Origin: DATDRM01 sp035291705
Lineage (GTDB): Bacteria > Chloroflexota > Anaerolineae > Anaerolineales > UBA4823
Direction of reading: 5' to 3'
DNA: 27,344 bases
NCBI GenBank assembly: GCA_035291705.1
Contig: DATDRM010000027.1
Coordinates: forward strand, 1 to 27,344
Positions within the stretch are counted from its first letter, which is position 1. The number at the start of each line of letters is the position of its first letter. Shown here in pieces: positions 24,047 to 27,344 of the stretch. The translations under genes were made by a program, and so were the position numbers. A model generated the notes under the pieces. The model saw only the letters and a program-made list of their open reading frames with translations, ran no database searches and was not told the origin of the DNA.

Positions 24047-24442
24047 TTAATGGCAGCCACAACCGGCACTGGTAGATCCCTGGTCATCTTTTGTCCGGAA
24101 GGAACTTCCGCAACCACAGCTGGAAACCGCGTTGGGGTTTTCGATTTTGAAACCGCTTCCCATCAGCTCATCAACATAATCGATGGTTGCACCGGCCAGA
24201 TAATTAATAGAAATTTCGTCGACGACGACCTTAACACCGTGCTGGTCGATAGCCAAGTCGTTTTCTCGGACGTTGCCTTCAAGCGCCATACCATATTGGA
24301 ATCCTGAGCAACCCCCACCCGAAACGAATACCCGTAAGGCGTATCCCTCCAAATTACGCTTTGCGAGTAATTCTCGGACTGCGTCGGCAGCAGCATCTGT
24401 CAGTGTGATTTGATCCGTTTGAGTTTGTTCGAGCAGCACCAT
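24047..24442 (-). CDS. IscA/ErpA/HesB-type iron-sulfur cluster carrier
   Basis: A 131-residue A-type carrier that accepts Fe-S clusters from a scaffold and passes them to client proteins in the cytoplasm. The three conserved cysteines are Cys45 (GGGCSGFQY) and Cys109/Cys111 (SSCGCGSSF), with the FKIENPNA segment just before them. The protein has a C-terminal extension ending SAGCGCH, which adds two more cysteines (128 and 130). The ATG at 24442 has GAGGA five bases upstream. It is transcribed from its own promoter and not with isc or suf genes, none of which are in the window. The choice between erpA and iscA cannot be made safely. Confidence 0.92.
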   Translation of the reverse strand: MVLLEQTQTDQITLTDAAADAVRELLAKRNLEGYALRVFVSGGGCSGFQYGMALEGNVRENDLAIDQHGVKVVVDEISINYLAGATIDYVDELMGSGFKIENPNAVSSCGCGSSFRTKDDQGSTSAGCGCH

Positions 24443-24480
24443 GATTTCCTCTTTGTGCGGTATTGAATTCCTAATTTGAC

Positions 24481-24493
24481 CTTGATTATCAAG
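24481..24493. promoter_or_regulatory. Palindrome at the Fe-S carrier gene transcription start
   Basis: CTTGA-TTA-TCAAG is a perfect 5-bp inverted repeat at the predicted +1 of the promoter at 24497-24525. Its placement fits a repressor operator. It shares TGATAATCA with the core of Fur-type sites but does not match a full Fur box. Confidence 0.35.
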
Positions 24494-24496
24494 ATA

Positions 24497-24525
24497 ATTC
24501 TAACAGAAGTTAGAAGGAGCGTCAA
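24497..24525 (-). promoter_or_regulatory. Strong promoter of the Fe-S carrier gene
   Basis: The minus strand carries TTGACG at 24520-24525, a 17-base spacer and an extended -10 TGTTAGAAT (hexamer TAGAAT at 24497-24502). A perfect 7-bp inverted repeat, TTCTAAC/GTTAGAA at 24498-24504 and 24509-24515, overlaps the -10 and could be a protein site. Confidence 0.7.
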
Positions 24526-24537
24526 TACTAGTCGTTT

Positions 24538-25245
24538 CTAAAACAAAAAGGATCCCAGGATCACGGCAGTGATTGTAACGGTGAGATTATCGATATCATG
24601 CAAAGGTAGCGATTCAACCAGGCAACCTGCAATTGCGATGGCGGTCACGGCTGGGAGATAAGATGTCCACGGGGTGGGAAATATACTTAAGGCTCCGTAA
24701 GCGATCATAATACCTGCTGAAAAAACCCATCCCCCAACAAACATTCCCAATGAGCCTGCCCAAGATTTATCGGGGTTCCAGGGGAGTTTGATCTTTCCGT
24801 AGCGCCGGCCGATTATATCTGCCAGGCCGTCGCCGCCGCACATCAGCATTAAAGCCACTATTCCGACCGGCGAGTCGTACCAGTACAAGATGGTGACTAC
24901 GATAAATACAATTCCATAGTACAGCGGGCCTCTCAGGATCTCGCGTGGGTTTCCAGTGCGCGACATGGCCTGCACAGCAGCCTCGTCGCGGAGCAGGCCA
25001 ATACCGACCAGGATAAACTGTATTGTGATGAGCAAGGGCACCAAAGCAGCCAGGTAACGGGAGGCAGCTGAATGAGTGAATAAAGGCCAGCAAAGTACAA
25101 ATAGAGGTCCGGTGCCCATGTGGATAATCTTACGACTGATATGGCCACTGATCCAACCGCGGTGGGCAGCGAAGTCATTCAACCTAAGCCAGGCTAAAGC
25201 TGTGAATAGAGTGATGACCACAGCATAAAAGTTGTTTGAAAGCAT
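24538..25245 (-). CDS. Phytol/dolichol kinase-like CTP-dependent polyprenol kinase
   Basis: A 235-residue membrane protein with about seven helices. The N-terminal SRKIIHMGTGPL (37-48) and the long C-terminal signature CGGDGLADIIGRRYGKIKLP followed by KSWAGSLGMFVGG are the marks of the Sec59/DGK1/VTE5 group, which phosphorylates dolichol, diacylglycerol or phytol using CTP. The group is related to CDP-diglyceride synthases. With no photosynthesis gene in view, the acceptor is more likely a polyprenol or other lipid alcohol; this is inference. It begins three bases after the upstream unknown gene, so the two are coupled. A GGTGA element serves as Shine-Dalgarno. Confidence 0.82.
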   Translation of the reverse strand: MLSNNFYAVVITLFTALAWLRLNDFAAHRGWISGHISRKIIHMGTGPLFVLCWPLFTHSAASRYLAALVPLLITIQFILVGIGLLRDEAAVQAMSRTGNPREILRGPLYYGIVFIVVTILYWYDSPVGIVALMLMCGGDGLADIIGRRYGKIKLPWNPDKSWAGSLGMFVGGWVFSAGIMIAYGALSIFPTPWTSYLPAVTAIAIAGCLVESLPLHDIDNLTVTITAVILGSFLF

Positions 25246-25248
25246 AAT

Positions 25249-26034
25249 TCACCAGGGAGTATCGGGACAGGTCTGGACTCCTGCAATTTTTCCGACATGT
25301 TTATACATAGTTACATCACCGAACGGCTCACCGAGGATGCCATCATGAATAGCCCACGAGCGCAACCGGATACTATCGGCTGCTTCGGGTAGGCGAAAAG
25401 GGGTTGCCCTGTCTAATTTCGCCAATAAGTCACCACCAGGCGAGAGACCAGCCTCTATGCGTTCCATGAGTTTGCGACCTTTTTGATAAGTGAAGCCATA
25501 GCGTTCAAAAATGATCGCATTATGATAGTATAAAGGTTCAGCGAAGTATAAAACATGACCTAAACTATGGATGAAGTTTTCGAAACCGATGATGGCTTCA
25601 GAGAGCATACGCAGTCCCCGCCGGATTTGACCAGGTGCCAGGCCAGCCTGCATGGCTGCAAGTTCAGCACCCAGATTGCGAAACTGCGTGCCGAATACAG
25701 TTGGCCGACCATCTGACATCCGGTCGACATCGAATCGGGGGGATTCTGGGTCATTTAAGATATATAGCAAGATATGGATCTGGCCATTCAGCGTATCAGA
25801 CAAATGCCCATAGAGAATTGGGTCAGGAAAGTCAGCCCGATGTCGGAGGGCCATTTCCACACTTGGGCTTCCGGGACTGCCGCGCAAGGACAGGAGATCA
25901 CCACCGTCCTTATCCATGAAGGTGGCGTCAAGGTGAAAGCGGGAGATTAACGAGGGTGGGATCAGACGCGAATAGACTTCCCGTTTTTCGGCTGGGATTA
26001 ATTGGTTGATCCCCATGATTGTGGAAGGTGCCAT
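25249..26034 (-). CDS. Unrecognised soluble protein coupled to smpB
   Basis: A 261-residue protein with no signal peptide or membrane helix and no family I recognise. It looks like a real conserved gene: normal composition, GAGG Shine-Dalgarno six bases before ATG 26034, two bases from the smpB stop and three bases from the next start. Possible functional patches are FHLDATFMDKDGGDLL near residues 33-48, DPILYGHLSDTLNGQIHILLY near 71-91, and HSLGHVLYFAEPLYYHNAI near 156-174, the last with three histidines and a glutamate that could bind metal. The C-terminus ends QTCPDTPW. No function is proposed. Confidence 0.75.
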   Translation of the reverse strand: MAPSTIMGINQLIPAEKREVYSRLIPPSLISRFHLDATFMDKDGGDLLSLRGSPGSPSVEMALRHRADFPDPILYGHLSDTLNGQIHILLYILNDPESPRFDVDRMSDGRPTVFGTQFRNLGAELAAMQAGLAPGQIRRGLRMLSEAIIGFENFIHSLGHVLYFAEPLYYHNAIIFERYGFTYQKGRKLMERIEAGLSPGGDLLAKLDRATPFRLPEAADSIRLRSWAIHDGILGEPFGDVTMYKHVGKIAGVQTCPDTPW

Positions 26035-26036
26035 AC

Positions 26037-26489
26037 CTATCCTCGGCGGTTGAACTGTCGATTGAGCTCTCGTTCGACGTCGCGTTTAGCGATGTCGGCG
26101 CGTTTATCGTAAAGTTTTTTACCTTTGGCCAGGGCAATTTCCACTTTAGCCAGTCCATCTTTCAAGTAAACTCGTAATGGGACGACTGTGACCCCTTTTT
26201 GCCGAACGTTTTCCCACAGTTTGCGGATCTCAGAACGGTGCAAGAGCAGTTTACGCGGTCGGAGCGGGTCATGATTGTAATGGCTGGCCTGATCGTAAGC
26301 GGCAATGTGGGCATTGATCAACCAGGCTTCACTTCCGTCGATTGCCACATACGCTTGAGCCAAACTGATCTGACCGGCGCGAATAGATTTGATCTCGCTC
26401 CCGTGTAACGATAGGCCAGCTTCAAAAGATTCCAACACGAAATATTCATGTTTGGCTTTTCGATTGGTGGCAACGACCTTGATGCTCAT
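26037..26489 (-). CDS. smpB: SsrA-binding protein SmpB
   Basis: SmpB binds tmRNA and brings it to stalled ribosomes for trans-translation, so that incomplete proteins are tagged and ribosomes recycled. The 150-residue protein has the family's full length and marks: NRKAKHEYFVLE near the start, GLSLHGSEIKSIR, NAHIAAYDQASHYNHDPLRPRKLLLH (61-86), and the basic C-terminal tail KGKKLYDKRADIAKRDVERE that inserts in the ribosome decoding region. No tmRNA gene is in the window. The ATG at 26489 lacks a clear Shine-Dalgarno, but an extended -10 lies exactly one promoter distance upstream. Confidence 0.96.
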   Translation of the reverse strand: MSIKVVATNRKAKHEYFVLESFEAGLSLHGSEIKSIRAGQISLAQAYVAIDGSEAWLINAHIAAYDQASHYNHDPLRPRKLLLHRSEIRKLWENVRQKGVTVVPLRVYLKDGLAKVEIALAKGKKLYDKRADIAKRDVERELNRQFNRRG

Positions 26490-26495
26490 AACGCC

Positions 26496-26504
26496 ATTCT
26501 AACA
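26496..26504 (-). promoter_or_regulatory. Extended -10 element directly before smpB
   Basis: Minus-strand TGTTAGAAT ends six bases before the smpB ATG, which places +1 on the A of the start codon. The same nonamer is used at the Fe-S carrier promoter. No good -35 is present at 16-18 bases. Confidence 0.45.
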
Positions 26505-26524
26505 TACCCGGTAAAATCAAATCA

Positions 26525-27344
26525 TCATTTATCAGGTTCCGTCAATGCTCGTAATTCTTCTGGGTGCAGCCTGGTACGAATGGGGTGTTCATGTTCCTTG
26601 ACCCAGCGCCGTAATATCCCAGACCAGCTGGCGATCACCCGCACATCTGACGGGTAATGGCTGGGGCGAGTGCCGATATTGTGCCAATCTAAGCCACGCA
26701 ATGTTTCCTCCCAATCAGCCCAAGGTACGAGATCTGGTGTTAACGAGAAGGTTGACAAGGGTGAAAAGAAAACCGGCTTTCCTCGAGGGAATAAGGTGCG
26801 CATATCCATTAAGAAATCTCGGCTATCCGAAGTATTGAAGATCAGCCACACAGGAAGCAGCCCGCTGCGCATGATAGCTGTGGCGTCGAATTGTGAAAAT
26901 ACTTCGACCAGGATCCCTGAGGGTTCCCTTCCTTCCATTTGGAGTAAGCTCTCCACCGCCTTAAATGCCAGGCGGGAATAATCATGCGGAAATGGTAAAC
27001 GTATGCGTATGAAGCGGTATCTTTCCCGGTGACAAAAACGCTCTAGCGCTTCACCCAGACCAGGTTCGCATCCCCATTCCGATTCGGCTCCTTCTTCTAA
27101 GGGGTATTCAGGCAATTGCCAGTCACAGATCTTCGATCCTTCGGCTCGACAATATCTTTCCAGGCGAGGGCTGCCTTCTAAGTATTCTTGAGGAGAAATG
27201 TCTCCCCAGCCGCCCACTTGAAAGACACTGCGTTCCCCAAGTCGGTAGCGCAACCATTTAGCACCACAATCCAGAAAGCAGACTGCACCGCCTGGCTCAA
27301 GTCGATTGTGCAAGAACTCTTTATAAGCCACTGGAAGATCGAGC
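26525..27344 (-). CDS. Unrecognised protein, 5' end beyond window
   Basis: The minus-strand frame is open through the right edge, so at least 273 C-terminal residues are present and the true start is likely outside. An internal GTG at 27331 is possible but has no sign of being the start. Notable segments are EFLHNRLEPGGAVCFLDCGA near the visible N-terminus, WGDISPQEYLEG, and a run of charged and aromatic residues to the end (HPEELRALTEPDK). There is no membrane segment. The EPGGAVCFLDC stretch recalls the strand after a methyltransferase fold, but motif I is not visible, so I give no function. It lies 35 bases upstream of smpB in the same orientation. Confidence 0.65.
   Translation of the reverse strand, partial: LDLPVAYKEFLHNRLEPGGAVCFLDCGAKWLRYRLGERSVFQVGGWGDISPQEYLEGSPRLERYCRAEGSKICDWQLPEYPLEEGAESEWGCEPGLGEALERFCHRERYRFIRIRLPFPHDYSRLAFKAVESLLQMEGREPSGILVEVFSQFDATAIMRSGLLPVWLIFNTSDSRDFLMDMRTLFPRGKPVFFSPLSTFSLTPDLVPWADWEETLRGLDWHNIGTRPSHYPSDVRVIASWSGILRRWVKEHEHPIRTRLHPEELRALTEPDK

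Overview
The window looks like a piece of a chromosome from a Chloroflexota bacterium, most likely class Anaerolineae. This is inferred from protein style and not from any marker gene. The signs are Thr/Pro-rich secreted proteins, a Tyr-Pro-rich lipoprotein, a C-terminal FLPLV-type motif, SH3 and HEAT proteins with the short membrane-anchored architecture common in that class, and a GC content near 50%. There are no RNA genes, CRISPR arrays, transposases or phage genes.

The left part holds the start of a minus-strand lipoprotein gene cut by the window edge, a hairpin terminator, and a secreted protein made of four related repeats of about 110 residues (351-1805). From 11853 down to 1890 a tight minus-strand run of eight genes follows: a GT2 glycosyltransferase with two membrane helices, a large polytopic GT-C-like lipoprotein, a GT4 glycosyltransferase fused to a methyltransferase, two more methyltransferases, a GT4 glycosyltransferase, a fourth methyltransferase and a flippase-like LPG_synthase_TM protein. 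Several junctions are ATGA or GTGA overlaps, so this is almost certainly an operon. It looks like a pathway for a methylated cell-surface glycan or glycolipid: the cytoplasmic GTs assemble it on a lipid carrier, the methyltransferases decorate it, and the membrane proteins transfer or export it. The product cannot be named from sequence.

Next come a 1298-residue secreted M23-type peptidase with a beta/gamma-crystallin-like domain, MAM-like, PPC and Ig-like domains (11984-15880), and an ABC-F ATPase (15929-17578). The ABC-F promoter overlaps the start of a divergent Thr/Pro-rich membrane protein (17694-18290).

From 18296 onward the genes are mostly housekeeping: glucose-6-phosphate dehydrogenase (zwf) preceded by a remnant of a short-chain dehydrogenase gene, a LysE-type exporter, a YghO-like acyltransferase-fold protein, a HEAT-repeat protein, a double zinc-ribbon protein, an SH3 membrane protein, a bidirectional terminator, an IscA/ErpA-type Fe-S protein with a strong promoter, a phytol/dolichol-kinase-like enzyme, an unrecognised conserved-looking protein, smpB, and an unrecognised gene running off the right edge. 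The kinase, unknown gene and smpB are packed within a few bases of each other.

No intergenic gap exceeds 300 bases; the longest is about 150 bases (21765-21917). Points worth attention are the methyltransferase-rich glycan operon with its fusion enzyme and lipidated GT-C protein, the SDR remnant sitting as a leader on zwf, a dispersed repeat that inserts in frame in coding sequence, and the unknown gene coupled to smpB.
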